A DNA stretch of 55,404 bases, from contig PLBK01000016.1 of the NCBI GenBank assembly GCA_003134505.1, positions 21,613 to 77,016 of the forward strand, given 5' to 3'. The position numbers and the translations under genes were made by a program. Source of the DNA: Actinomycetota bacterium (GTDB lineage Bacteria > Actinomycetota > Thermoleophilia > Gaiellales > Gaiellaceae). The notes beneath the pieces were generated by a model. The model saw only the letters and a list, made by a program, of their open reading frames with translations, had not been told where the DNA came from and searched no databases. Below are positions 33,178 to 42,286 of this stretch, one piece after another; within the stretch, counting starts at the first letter, position 1, and each line of letters starts with the position of its first letter.

Positions 33178-34465
33178 TCCGGGCTCCGAGCCCGCGCAGC
33201 CGCTCGTCGATCCGCTCGTAGCCGCGGTCGATCTGGCCGATGTTGCCGATCGTGGACGTGCCCTCGGCGCACAGGCTCGCGATCAGCATCGCCATGCCGG
33301 CGCGGATGTCGGGGCTCTCCATCCGCTGCCCGTAGAGCTTGGCCGGGCCGGCGACGACCACGCGATGCGGGTCGCAGACGATGATGCGCGCCCCCATCCC
33401 GACCAGCTTGTCCACGAAGAACAGGCGGCTCTCGAACATCTTCTCGAAGATGAGCATCGTTCCGCGCGCCTGCGTCGCGACCACGACGGCGATCGACGTG
33501 AGGTCGGCCGGGAAGGCGGGCCAGGGCCCGTCCTCGATCTTCGGGATCTGGCCGCCGAGGTCGTCCTGCACGGCCAACTGCTGGTCGGCCGGGACGTGGA
33601 CGCTCGTCCCGTCGACCTCGACGTGGACACCGAGCCGCCCGAGCACGGGCAGGATCGGCGCCAGGTCGTCCGGCACCGTGTCCTCGATCGTGATCTCGCT
33701 GCCCGTCACGGCGGCGAGGCCGATGAAGCTCGCGACCTCGATGTGCTCGGGGCAGATGCGGAACGACCCGCCGCCGAGCCGGTCGACGCCCTCGATCCGG
33801 AGCAGGTTCGAGCCGATGCCCTCGATCCGCGCGCCGAGCGCGACGAGGAAGCGGCAGAGATCCTGGACGTGCGGCTCGCAGGCGGCGTTGCCGATCAGCG
33901 TCTCGCCGGACGCGCGCGTGGCGGCCATGATCGCGTTCTCCGTGCCGGTGACGCTCGCCTCGTCGAGGAACATGCCCGTCCCGCGGAGCTCGGGGCCGAC
34001 GAGCTCGTAACGGCGCCCCATCGTGATCTGCGCGCCGAGCGCGCCGAGCGCGTGCATGTGGGTGTCGATCCGCCTGCGCCCGATCACGTCGCCCCCGGGC
34101 GGCGGCACGCTGGCACGGCCGCAGCGGGCCAGCAGCGGGCCTGCGAGCAGGATCGATGCGCGGATCTCGCGGCACAGCTCCTCATCGAGCTCCGTCGTGG
34201 CGACGTCCGCCGCGTGGACGCGAACCTCGTTCGGCCCCGTCCAGTCGGCGTCCGCGCCGAGCTGCCGGAGCAGCGCCAGCATCGTCTCGACGTCGCTGAT
34301 GCGAGGCACGTTCTCCAGCACGACCGGCTGGTCGGTCAGCATGCAGGCCGCGAGGATCGGCAGCGCCGCGTTCTTGTTGCCCGCGGCCCGCACGTGGCCC
34401 GAGAGGCGGCAGCCCCCCTCGATCACGAACGACTGCTTCAGCGCGTCGGCCACGGCGGTCTGCAC
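33158..34465 (-). CDS. murA: UDP-GlcNAc 1-carboxyvinyltransferase with Asp at the active-site Cys position
   Basis: MurA transfers enolpyruvate to UDP-GlcNAc, the first committed step of peptidoglycan synthesis. The 435-residue protein has the two-domain EPSP-synthase fold with [14 protein letters not shown] and K31. The active-site loop reads [12 protein letters not shown]126 replaces the usual cysteine of GGCAIG, as in mycobacteria and chlamydiae, where it confers fosfomycin insensitivity. Start GTG 34465 is 23 bp from the divergent HD-domain gene. Confidence 0.93.
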   Translation of the reverse strand: MQTAVADALKQSFVIEGGCRLSGHVRAAGNKNAALPILAACMLTDQPVVLENVPRISDVETMLALLRQLGADADWTGPNEVRVHAADVATTELDEELCREIRASILLAGPLLARCGRASVPPPGGDVIGRRRIDTHMHALGALGAQITMGRRYELVGPELRGTGMFLDEASVTGTENAIMAATRASGETLIGNAACEPHVQDLCRFLVALGARIEGIGSNLLRIEGVDRLGGGSFRICPEHIEVASFIGLAAVTGSEITIEDTVPDDLAPILPVLGRLGVHVEVDGTSVHVPADQQLAVQDDLGGQIPKIEDGPWPAFPADLTSIAVVVATQARGTMLIFEKMFESRLFFVDKLVGMGARIIVCDPHRVVVAGPAKLYGQRMESPDIRAGMAMLIASLCAEGTSTIGNIGQIDRGYERIDERLRGLGARIERVDS

Positions 34466-34473
34466 AGCGCAAG

Positions 34474-34480
34474 TACCCTA
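34474..34480. promoter_or_regulatory. Symmetric TACCCTA between murA and the HD-domain gene
   Basis: The heptamer reads TACCCT on the plus strand and TAGGGT on the minus strand. It ends 9 nt before each start codon of the divergent pair (34489 and 34465), so one element may serve as the -10 of two promoters. Confidence 0.4.
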
Positions 34481-34488
34481 CCCCTCCC

Positions 34489-35064
34489 ATGGAGCCGACA
34501 CGCGCACAGGCCTGGGAGACCCTGACCGAGCACACGAAGAGCGAGGCGCTCCTGCGTCACGCGCTCGGCGTCGAGGCGTGCATGGGCTGGTACGCGCGGA
34601 GCTTCGGCGAGGACGAGGAGCGGTGGCGTGTCGTCGGCCTGTTGCACGACTTCGACTACGAGATCCACCCCACGCTCGACAAGCACCCGCAGGACGGGGC
34701 GCCGATCCTGCGCGAGCTCGGGTACCCCGAGGAGGTCGTCGAGGCGGTGCTCTCCCACGCCGAGCACCTAGAGATGCCGCGCGACACGCTGCTCGAGAAG
34801 ACGCTGTTCGCCTGCGACGAGCTCTCCGGCTTCGTCACCGCCTGCTGCTTCGTGCGGCCGGACGGGATCGCGACGCTGGAGCCCCGCTCCGTGAAGAAGA
34901 AGCTGAAGCAGCCGTCCTTCGCGGCCGGCGTGCACCGGGACGAGGTCTACGCCGGCGCCGAGCTGCTCGGGCTCGACCTCGACCAGCACATCGCCAACGT
35001 GATCGAGGCGATGCGTGGCTCGGCCGCCGAGCTGAGCCTGCAGGGATCGGGGCTCGAGAAGTGA
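34489..35064 (+). CDS. HD-domain hydrolase-like protein
   Basis: This 191-residue protein has an HD-type metal site: H24 (LLRHALGVEACM), H53-D54 (VVGLLHDFDYE), H60, and later SHAEHLEMP. It resembles HDIG-family predicted metal-dependent phosphohydrolases. The substrate is unknown. It overlaps the VOC gene by 4 bp (GTGA) and is transcribed away from murA. Confidence 0.85.
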   Translation: MEPTRAQAWETLTEHTKSEALLRHALGVEACMGWYARSFGEDEERWRVVGLLHDFDYEIHPTLDKHPQDGAPILRELGYPEEVVEAVLSHAEHLEMPRDTLLEKTLFACDELSGFVTACCFVRPDGIATLEPRSVKKKLKQPSFAAGVHRDEVYAGAELLGLDLDQHIANVIEAMRGSAAELSLQGSGLEK

Positions 35065-35450
35065 CGCCTCGGCTCGACCTGATCGGGCTCGTCGCTCACG
35101 ACATGGCGGCCTCGCTCGGGTTCTACCGCCGGCTCGGTCTCGAGATCCCCGACGGCGCGGAAAGCGAGGCGCACGTCGAGGCCACGTTGCCCGGCGGGCT
35201 GCGGGTGGCCTGGGACACGGTCGAGGTGATGCAGAGCTTCGATCCCGGCTGGACGGCCCCGGCAGGTGGCGCGGCGTTCTCGCTCGCGTTCCTCGTCGAG
35301 TCGCCGGCCGAGGTGGACAGCCTCTACGCCGAGCTGACCGGAGCCGGGTACACCGGGCACCTCGACCCGTGGGACGCCTTCTGGGGCCAGCGTTACGCCG
35401 TCGTCAAGGATCCCGACGGCAACGACGTCGCCCTGTTCGCGGCGCTCTAG
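35061..35450 (+). CDS. VOC (glyoxalase/bleomycin-resistance) family protein
   Basis: The 129-residue protein has the paired beta-alpha-beta-beta-beta modules of the vicinal-oxygen-chelate fold (LIGLVAHDMAASLGFYRRLG ... FWGQRYAVVKDPDGNDVALF). Family members include glyoxalases and dioxygenases, but no substrate can be assigned. Start GTG 35061. Its stop TAG overlaps the TAG of the convergent aminotransferase within CTAG. Confidence 0.85.
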   Translation: MTPRLDLIGLVAHDMAASLGFYRRLGLEIPDGAESEAHVEATLPGGLRVAWDTVEVMQSFDPGWTAPAGGAAFSLAFLVESPAEVDSLYAELTGAGYTGHLDPWDAFWGQRYAVVKDPDGNDVALFAAL

Positions 35451-36529
35451 GCCCCGAGGCCCTCGAGCAGGCGCTCGAGGTCGCCGTCCGACGTCCAGTA
35501 GCCGCACGAGACGCGGACGAGGCCGCTGCCGGGGATCTCGCGGACGACCACGCCCCGCTCGGCGAGGCGCGCCACCGCCTCGGCCGGATCGCCGGGCGGC
35601 CGGAACGAGACGAGCGTCGACTGTCCGGGCGCGGTGACCACCTCGTAGCGCTCGGCGAGCAGCGCCCGGCAACGGGCCGCCGTCTCGCGGGCGCGCTCGA
35701 AGCGCCACTCGGGCGCGCCGTCCAGGGCGGCCTCGAGGCCGGCCATCAGGGTCGCGCCCAGGTAGCCGTGGTCGAACCGGACCGCCCCGGCCTTCGGCTC
35801 GAAGGCGCCGTCCGGCTCGTAGCGCTCCTGCGAGAAGTAGGTCGGCGCCGAGACCCGCAGCGACTCGGCGTCGCGCACGTACAGGCCGCCGGTCGAGTCG
35901 GGACCGCAGGGCCACTTCTGCCCCGAGACGGTGTAGTAGTCGTAGGCCGTCGCGTCGACCTCGATCGCGCCGCCCGACTGCGCGCCGTCGACGAGCAGCG
36001 GGAGACCGGTGTCCCGCTTCAGCTCGGCGATCGGGAGCACGTTGCCCGTCACCCAGGAGACGTGCGAGAGCGCAAGCAGCCTCGTCCGCGGCCCGATCGC
36101 GTCGAGCAGCCGCGCGAGCGCCTCCGCCGGCTCGAGCCCCCGCGTGGCCGCGATCCGCACCTGCACGCCGGCGGTGTGCAGCGGGCCGAGCAGGCCGAAG
36201 TGCTCCTCGTCGGTCGTCACGACCTCGTCGCCGGGCCCGAGCCCGAGGCCGGCCAGGACGACGTTGCAGCCGTTCGTCGTCGAGGTGACGAGCGCGACGT
36301 CGCCGGCCGGCGCGCCGATCAGCGCCGCGACCTTGCCCCGCACGCGCTCGCGGAGCTCGCGAACGCTCGTGTGGTAGCCGCCCCCCGAGCGGCCCTCGGC
36401 CAGGTCGGTCAGCGTCTGCGCCACCATCGCCTCGGCCGTCGCCCGTGCGAGCGGGCCGTTCGTCCCGGCGTTCAGGTAGGCGAGGCGCTCCAGGACCGGG
36501 AACGCGGCACGGGCCTCCTCGAAGATCAC
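35447..36529 (-). CDS. Class V aminotransferase / cysteine desulfurase-like enzyme
   Basis: The 360-residue fold-type I PLP enzyme has AYLNAGTNGPL, STTNGCNVVL, H156, D181 (LLVDGAQSGG) and the PLP lysine K205 (SGQKW). The cysteine loop typical of sulfur-mobilising desulfurases is not evident, so it may be an isopenicillin-N-epimerase-like or other class V enzyme. GTG 36529 overlaps the upstream gene by 4 bp. Confidence 0.82.
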   Translation of the reverse strand: MIFEEARAAFPVLERLAYLNAGTNGPLARATAEAMVAQTLTDLAEGRSGGGYHTSVRELRERVRGKVAALIGAPAGDVALVTSTTNGCNVVLAGLGLGPGDEVVTTDEEHFGLLGPLHTAGVQVRIAATRGLEPAEALARLLDAIGPRTRLLALSHVSWVTGNVLPIAELKRDTGLPLLVDGAQSGGAIEVDATAYDYYTVSGQKWPCGPDSTGGLYVRDAESLRVSAPTYFSQERYEPDGAFEPKAGAVRFDHGYLGATLMAGLEAALDGAPEWRFERARETAARCRALLAERYEVVTAPGQSTLVSFRPPGDPAEAVARLAERGVVVREIPGSGLVRVSCGYWTSDGDLERLLEGLGA

Positions 36530-37200
36530 AGTACGGTCAGCTCGACGGGCGCGTGGTCGGAGAGCACGACCCCATTCTGCCGACGTCTCTCCTCCGGCCA
36601 GACGTGAAGAGCGGTCGCCTCGGCACCACGGACGAGGACGTCGTCGATGCTGCCGTGCGGCGCGGAGAACCCGGGCAGCGCGAGCGAAGCGTTGAAGTCG
36701 CCCGCGAGGACGAGCGGCTCGTCCGCGCGCACGAGGCCGTCGAGCCAGGCGAGCGCGCGGCCAACCTCCATCCGCACGACCTCGCCCGACGCATGGAGGT
36801 TCGCGACGACGATGCGGTCGTCGACGCGCACGGCCTGGCAGACGCGTGGATGGTGGCGCCGTTCGCTGATGCGGACAGATCCGAGATCGTGCGCTTCGCG
36901 CCCGGGCGCGACGAGGATCGCGTTGCTCTGGCCGGAGAACGCGGACCGGACGACGCCGTAGTGGCTCGCGGTCAGCGCGCGCCCCGCATGCGCCCCGAGC
37001 GGCGCTCGCCGCGTCGGAGCCGGGAACGTCTGCATCCCGCTCCACCGGCCGAGCCTCGGGATCGACCACAGCGGCAGCTCCTGCAGGCAGAGCACGTCCG
37101 GATCGTCCGCGGCCGCCAGCCGGACGGCGGCCTCGACGTACCCGCGCCGCCCGGGCGGGTGCGAGCGGCCGTGGTAGAGGTTCCAGCTCCGGATCAGCAC
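36526..37200 (-). CDS. Endonuclease/exonuclease/phosphatase family protein
   Basis: The 224-residue protein has the EEP fold motifs: SWNLYHG, DVLCLQELP, the central NLHASG, LAGDFNAS and the C-terminal SDHAPVELTVL. Family members cut DNA, RNA or phospholipid head groups; the substrate is unknown. No signal peptide is present. Start GTG 37200, 24 bp from the divergent glycosyltransferase. Confidence 0.85.
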   Translation of the reverse strand: MLIRSWNLYHGRSHPPGRRGYVEAAVRLAAADDPDVLCLQELPLWSIPRLGRWSGMQTFPAPTRRAPLGAHAGRALTASHYGVVRSAFSGQSNAILVAPGREAHDLGSVRISERRHHPRVCQAVRVDDRIVVANLHASGEVVRMEVGRALAWLDGLVRADEPLVLAGDFNASLALPGFSAPHGSIDDVLVRGAEATALHVWPEERRRQNGVVLSDHAPVELTVL

Positions 37201-37212
37201 CGCCTGCGGCTC

Positions 37213-37219
37213 TAGTCTA
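37213..37219. promoter_or_regulatory. Symmetric TAGTCTA between the EEP and glycosyltransferase genes
   Basis: TAGTCT on the plus strand is 6 nt before GTG 37225, and TAGACT on the minus strand is 13 nt before GTG 37200. The arrangement suggests a bidirectional -10 element and a leaderless glycosyltransferase mRNA. Confidence 0.4.
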
Positions 37220-37224
37220 GGCTC

Positions 37225-38280
37225 GTGCGCGTCGTCCTCTGCGATCCCTCCGCCTTCACTCCGCAGTACGACCACGAGCTGGCGGCCGGGCTGGCGCGCG
37301 CGGGCGCCGAGATCGAGCTCGTCACCTCGCGGTTCCGGTTCGGCGCGGCGCCGGCGCCGGCCGGGTACGAGCGGGTCGAGCTCTTCTATCCGTGGAGCTC
37401 GCGCGCCTTCCACCGCTCCCCGCTGCGCCTGCCGCTGAAGGCGCTCGAGCATCCGCTCGGCATGAGGCGGCTGGCCCGCTGCGCCGCCGACGTCGTCCAC
37501 CTGCAGTGGCTGGCGTGGCCGAAGCTCGACCGGACGGTCCTGCGGCTGCGGGCGCCGGCGGTGTTCACGGCGCACGACTTGCTGCCGCGGCGCTCGGCGT
37601 CCGACCGCGGGCTCTGGCTCGACCTGTTCGGGCGCTTCCAGCGGATCGTCGTCCACAGCGAGCGCGGTCGCGAGCTGCTCACGGAGCTCGGCGTGCCGGC
37701 CGAGCGGCTGCGGATCATCCCGCACCCGGTGTTCCCGAGCGACCCGCCGCGCGCGGACGACGGGCGGACGCTGCTCTCGCTCGGCGTGATCAGGCCGTAC
37801 AAGGGGCTCGGCGACGCCATCGAGGCGACGAAGCGGGTGGACGGCGCGCGCCTGCTCGTCGTCGGCGATCCGATGGAGCCCGTCGAGGCCTATCGGGCCG
37901 CGGCGGGCGCACTGGCCGAGTGGCGCCTCGGCTACGCGCCGGAGGCAGAGCTCGATCGCGCGCTCGGCGAGACGACCGTCGCGCTCTTCCCCTACCGCGC
38001 CGAGCTCGACCAGTCCGGAGCGCTGCTGCGCGCGCTCGGTGCCGGCGTGCCCGCGGTCGTCTACGACGTCGGTGGGCTCGCAGAGCCGGTGCGCGCGTAC
38101 GGCGCCGGCCGCGTCGTCGCCGCCGGCGACGTGGAGGCGCTCGCGGAGGCCGCCCGGGAGCTGCTCGGCGACCCGGCCGCGCTCGAGCGAGCGCGCGAGG
38201 GTGCCCGCCGTGCCCGCGCCGAGCTCACGTGGGACCGGGCGGCCGCCGCGCACCTCGAGCTCTACCGGGAGCTGACGTGA
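37225..38280 (+). CDS. GT4-type glycosyltransferase
   Basis: The 351-residue protein has the GT-B fold: an N-terminal domain with HDLLPRR, a linker LRIIPHPVF, and a C-terminal nucleotide-sugar domain with LGVIRPYKGLGDAI, VVGDP, and the FPYRAELDQSGALLRALGAGVP acceptor block. It probably transfers a sugar to a lipid, glycan or small molecule at the cytoplasmic membrane. No neighbouring pathway fixes the product. Confidence 0.88.
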   Translation: MRVVLCDPSAFTPQYDHELAAGLARAGAEIELVTSRFRFGAAPAPAGYERVELFYPWSSRAFHRSPLRLPLKALEHPLGMRRLARCAADVVHLQWLAWPKLDRTVLRLRAPAVFTAHDLLPRRSASDRGLWLDLFGRFQRIVVHSERGRELLTELGVPAERLRIIPHPVFPSDPPRADDGRTLLSLGVIRPYKGLGDAIEATKRVDGARLLVVGDPMEPVEAYRAAAGALAEWRLGYAPEAELDRALGETTVALFPYRAELDQSGALLRALGAGVPAVVYDVGGLAEPVRAYGAGRVVAAGDVEALAEAARELLGDPAALERAREGARRARAELTWDRAAAAHLELYRELT

Positions 38281-38588
38281 GGAGGCGCAACCGGTTCTCG
38301 GACGTGATCTCGCGGCAGCTCGACCTCTTCGAGCGGGAGGAGGCCGAGCTCATCGGCGAGTGCGCCGAGGCCGAGCGCCGGTACGACCGCGCCGATCGCG
38401 ATGAGGCAGAGGAGTTCTACGGCGACTACGTCGATCTCGTCGAGTCGGGAACGGAGGCGCTCGCCGAGCTGCGCTGGGCCTACGCCTCGACGCTGGACGA
38501 GGACGATGCCGAGGAGTACGAGGACGCGTTCAACCGGACGGTCAAGAAGCGGCTGCCGCGCTTCGGGCTCGAGATCGACCTGCGCTAA
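38277..38588 (+). CDS. Small acidic protein of unknown function
   Basis: The 103-residue protein is charged and mostly helical (EREEAELIGECAEAERRYDR, EFYGDYVDLVESGTEAL) and probably forms a helical bundle. GTG 38277 overlaps the glycosyltransferase stop (GTGA), so the two are co-translated. It overlaps the convergent gene at 38585 by 4 bp. I recognise no family. Confidence 0.7.
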   Translation: MRRRNRFSDVISRQLDLFEREEAELIGECAEAERRYDRADRDEAEEFYGDYVDLVESGTEALAELRWAYASTLDEDDAEEYEDAFNRTVKKRLPRFGLEIDLR

Positions 38589-38998
38589 CGGGCCGGGCGG
38601 CGGCGAACCAGGGCGGCGGCGACCGAGCAGGCGGCCAGAAGCAGGCCGAGGCCGGCGACCAGGGCGACGAGGAGCGAGAGCGACGAGACCCGGCGGGAGG
38701 AATCCAGGGTCGCGACGGTCGCGTGCGCGCCGGCGAGTCGACGCAACGAGTGCTGCCGCAGCGCGCTCTGCAGGTCGTCCTCGAGGGTCGAGTAGATCTT
38801 CAAATCGGTCGGCGCGTTCTGCATCGCCTGCCGGTAGCACGCTGTCGAGTAACTCCCGTGGATCGTCCCCTCCCGGGACCAGTCGGCGATCACCGTCTTC
38901 CAGCAGGGCGTGGCCGCACGGGCCGTGACTGCGTGGACGCCGGCACCGAGCGAGCACGCGACGACGATCGACGCAAACGCAAGCAGGCTCGAACGCAT
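38585..38998 (-). CDS. Small exported membrane-anchored protein, unknown function
   Basis: The 137-residue protein has a signal peptide (about 1-28), an extracellular part with two cysteines that could pair (PCWKTVI and STACYRQ) and the segment NAPTDLKIYSTLEDDLQSALR, and a C-terminal transmembrane helix (about 106-131) ending in RRRPAR. It is a type I membrane protein of unknown function. Confidence 0.75.
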   Translation of the reverse strand: MRSSLLAFASIVVACSLGAGVHAVTARAATPCWKTVIADWSREGTIHGSYSTACYRQAMQNAPTDLKIYSTLEDDLQSALRQHSLRRLAGAHATVATLDSSRRVSSLSLLVALVAGLGLLLAACSVAAALVRRRPAR

Positions 38999-39082
38999 GC
39001 GTCTGACATTGCCCGCCGAAGCTGATCGTACGCGTAAAAAGGCTGCAAATCGGCATAAGAACCGCCTAAGAATCGAGGAGGC

Positions 39083-42000
39083 TCAGCGGTGGCCGAAGTG
39101 ATGTGCCCTCGGCAGGCCGGCGCGGATCTCGGCGAGACCGGACGCCTCGCGGGCGAGCGGCCCGAGCGACTCGAGCCTGGAGACGACGACGTTCTGGTTG
39201 CGGCCGACCCGCTCGAAGGTTCCCCGTGCGAGCAGGAGCGGCTCTCCCCGGACGAGCGGGCGGAAGCGCTCGTAGACCGCCGGCGGCACGATCAGGTTCA
39301 CCAGGCCGAGCTCGTCCTCGAGCAGCATGAAGACAACCCCCTTGGCAGTCGAAGGGCGCTGGCGGGCGACGGCCAGGCCGGCGATCGCGACCTGCTCGCC
39401 GTGCCGGCGCTCGGCCAGGTCGGCGCTCGAGATCACCTCCCCGGGCAAGAGCGGCCTGAGCAGGCACAGCGGGTGCGGGCCGACGGAGAGGTTCGTCGTC
39501 CGGTAATCGGCCAGCATCCGCTCCCACGGTGTCTGCTCCGGGAGCGCCGGCACCTCGGCGGTCGGCTCGAGCGGCAGCGCCAGCTGCTTCGCCTCTCCCC
39601 TCGTCCCGGGCACGCTCTGCGGCCGGGGCACGAGCCCGAGCTGCCAGAGGAGCGTTCGCCGCGGCTCGCCGAAGCAGTCGCAGGCGCCCGACTCGACGAG
39701 CGCCTCGAGCCCGCCGCGGTCGACAGGCGCCCGCTGTGCGAGATCCCTGATTCCGCCGTACGGCCGGCCGGCAGCGACGCCTTCCGCCTCCTTCTCCCCC
39801 ACGCCGCTCACGTAACCGACCCCGATCCGAACCGCGCCCTCCTCTAAATCGCAGCGAGCAGCGCTGCGATTGACGTCCGGCGGCAGGACGCGGACGCCGC
39901 GGCGCTCGCCGTCCCGCACCAGGCTCGCCGGGGGGTAGAAGCCCATCGGCTGCGCGTTCAGGAGCGAGCACAGGAACTCGGCCGGGTAGTGATGGCGGAG
40001 CCACGCCGACTGGTAGGCGAGCAGGGCGAAGGCGGCCGCGTGCGACTTGGGGAAGCCGAAGCCGGAGAACCCGGCCAGCTTGTCGTAGACACGGTCGGCC
40101 GTGGCTTCGTCGACCCCGTTCGCGAGCGCCCCCTCGACGAAGCGGGCACGGTAGGCCTCGAGCGCCTCGTGGCTCCGCTTGCGGCTCATGGCGCGCCGCA
40201 GCCCTTCTGCCTCCCCCACCGAGAAGCCGGCCAGCGCGATCGCCACCTCGAGCACCTGGTCCTGGAAGACGACAACCCCCAACGTGTCCCGCAGCGGCTC
40301 CGCGAGCAGGGGATGGTCGGCCGGCGGCTCGAACGCCGGATCCTCCCGCCGGCGCTGCCGCCGTTCGATGTACGGATGGACGGCACCACCCTGGATCGGG
40401 CCGGGCCGGACGAGCGCCACCTGCACGGTGAGGTCGTCGAGGTTCTCCGGCCGTGTCCGCAGCAGGCTCTGCATCTGCGCACGGCTCTCGATCTGGAAGT
40501 CGCCGACCGTGTCCGCCTGCTGGATCTCCTCGTAGACGCCCTGGTCGTCGAGCGGGATCCGCGACAGGTCGATCGTCTCTCCCCGCGCGCGGGCGATGCG
40601 GTCGACGCAGTCCTCGACCGCGGAGAGCATGCCGAGCCCGAGCAGGTCGATCTTCATGAACCCCGCGTCGGAGCAGGAATCCTTGTCCCACTGGCAGATC
40701 TGCCGGCCGGCCATCGCCGCCGGCTGGACGGGCACGAGCTCGACGAGCGGCCGCGTCGAGATGATCATGCCGCCGGGATGCTGGGAGATGTGACGCGGCA
40801 GGCCGGCGATCTCCTTGCAGAGCCAGCCGAGCGCCCGCCAGCGCCTTGAAGAGAGCTTCTCCTTCGCGCCCGGGAGCGCGCGCAGCTCGTCCGCGACCCG
40901 GTGCGGATTGCCCTCGGTGAGCCGCGCGAGCCGCTCGAGCTCGGCGAACGGCAGGCCGAGCGCCTTGCCGAGGTCGCGGATCGCGCCGCGCGCGTGGTAG
41001 GTCGAGAAGCTGGCGACGAGCGCCGCGTGCTCGTGGCCGTAGCGCTCGGTGACGGCGACGATCAGCTTCTCCCGGATGTCCCGCGGGAAGTCGAGGTCGA
41101 TGTCGGGGACGGAGGTCATGTCCCGGTTCAGGAAGCGGCCGAGCGAGAGACCGGCGGCGACCGGGTCGACGTGCGAGAGGCCGGTCAGGTAGCAGACGAT
41201 CGAGCCGACCGAGCTGCCCCGCCCCCGGCCGGGCGGCAGAGCGTGGCGCGGCGAGCCCGGCCCGCGGAGCTTGCAGGCGATCTCCGCCGCCAGCTCGAGC
41301 ACCTCGTGGTGGAGCAGGAAGAAGCCGGAGAGGCCGAGGTCGGCGATCAGGGCCAGCTCCTCCTCGAGCCGCTCGCGCGCCCGGCGCTTGTGCCCGTTCG
41401 CGCCCGCGTAGCGCTCGGCGAACGCGCGGTCGCAGACGCGGCGGAGCTGGACGTCGGCCGGATCGTCCCGGTCCGAGAAGTCCGGGTAGCGGTAGCCGAG
41501 CTCCTGCGTCAGGTCGAACTCGAGCCGCTCGGCGAGCTCGCGGGTGCGCGCGACCGCGTCGGCGTCGCCGGGGAAGCGCTCGTGCACATCGCCCGGCGGG
41601 AGCAGCACGCTCTCCCAGTTGCCGCGCCGCTCCGGCTCGCAGCCTTCGAGCGAGGTGCGGTTGCGGATCGCGACGAGCGCATCCTGGAGCACGGCGCGCG
41701 AGTGGCGATGCGCGTGCACGTCGCCGGTCACGACCGTGCGGACGCCGAGCGTCCCGGCCAGGTCGCGGAGCGAGGCGTTGCGGCGAGCGTCGCCGCGCTC
41801 GTAGGGGCGCTGCAGCTCGACCAGAAAGTGATCACGTCCAAACGCCGCCGCAACAACCGCGGCGTCGTTTGGACTAGTAACGGCCAGCCCGTGCCGGGCA
41901 CAGCCGGAGAGGCACACCAGTCCCTCCCTGTGCTCGAGCAGGCGCTCGAGCGGCAAGGCGGGCGGCAAGAGCTCCGTCACCTTCGGCCGGGTTTCCGCGT

Positions 42001-42286
42001 GCGCCGCCGTGATCAGCCGGCAGAGGTTCGAGTAGCCGCGCGCGGTCTCGACGAGCACCGTCACGTGCGCGCCGCCTGCGAGAGTGAGCTCGGCCCCGGT
42101 GATCGCGCGGACGCCGAACGCCTTCGCCGCGAGCGCGAACTCGAGCGAGCCGCTGAGGCCGTCGTGGTCGGTGAGCGCGAGTGCCTCGTACCCGAGCTCG
42201 GCGGCGCGGACGGCGAGCTCCTCCGGCTGCGATGCCCCGTCGAGGAACGAATAGGCTGAATGGCAGTGGAGCTCGACGTATCCCAT
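39083..42286 (-). CDS. dnaE2: Error-prone DNA polymerase DnaE2 (ImuC)
   Basis: DnaE2 is the C-family polymerase for damage-induced mutagenesis, working with ImuB. The 1067-residue protein starts with a PHP domain (VELHCHSAYSFLDGAS, H7 and H9), has the polymerase acidic triad region SVPDIDLDFPRDIR and GRGSSVGSIVCYLTG, and ends with an OB fold. Its length is typical of DnaE2 rather than DnaE1. ATG 42286 lies 27 bp inside the divergent bicupin gene. No SOS box was found just upstream of it. Confidence 0.93.
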   Translation of the reverse strand: MGYVELHCHSAYSFLDGASQPEELAVRAAELGYEALALTDHDGLSGSLEFALAAKAFGVRAITGAELTLAGGAHVTVLVETARGYSNLCRLITAAHAETRPKVTELLPPALPLERLLEHREGLVCLSGCARHGLAVTSPNDAAVVAAAFGRDHFLVELQRPYERGDARRNASLRDLAGTLGVRTVVTGDVHAHRHSRAVLQDALVAIRNRTSLEGCEPERRGNWESVLLPPGDVHERFPGDADAVARTRELAERLEFDLTQELGYRYPDFSDRDDPADVQLRRVCDRAFAERYAGANGHKRRARERLEEELALIADLGLSGFFLLHHEVLELAAEIACKLRGPGSPRHALPPGRGRGSSVGSIVCYLTGLSHVDPVAAGLSLGRFLNRDMTSVPDIDLDFPRDIREKLIVAVTERYGHEHAALVASFSTYHARGAIRDLGKALGLPFAELERLARLTEGNPHRVADELRALPGAKEKLSSRRWRALGWLCKEIAGLPRHISQHPGGMIISTRPLVELVPVQPAAMAGRQICQWDKDSCSDAGFMKIDLLGLGMLSAVEDCVDRIARARGETIDLSRIPLDDQGVYEEIQQADTVGDFQIESRAQMQSLLRTRPENLDDLTVQVALVRPGPIQGGAVHPYIERRQRRREDPAFEPPADHPLLAEPLRDTLGVVVFQDQVLEVAIALAGFSVGEAEGLRRAMSRKRSHEALEAYRARFVEGALANGVDEATADRVYDKLAGFSGFGFPKSHAAAFALLAYQSAWLRHHYPAEFLCSLLNAQPMGFYPPASLVRDGERRGVRVLPPDVNRSAARCDLEEGAVRIGVGYVSGVGEKEAEGVAAGRPYGGIRDLAQRAPVDRGGLEALVESGACDCFGEPRRTLLWQLGLVPRPQSVPGTRGEAKQLALPLEPTAEVPALPEQTPWERMLADYRTTNLSVGPHPLCLLRPLLPGEVISSADLAERRHGEQVAIAGLAVARQRPSTAKGVVFMLLEDELGLVNLIVPPAVYERFRPLVRGEPLLLARGTFERVGRNQNVVVSRLESLGPLAREASGLAEIRAGLPRAHHFGHR

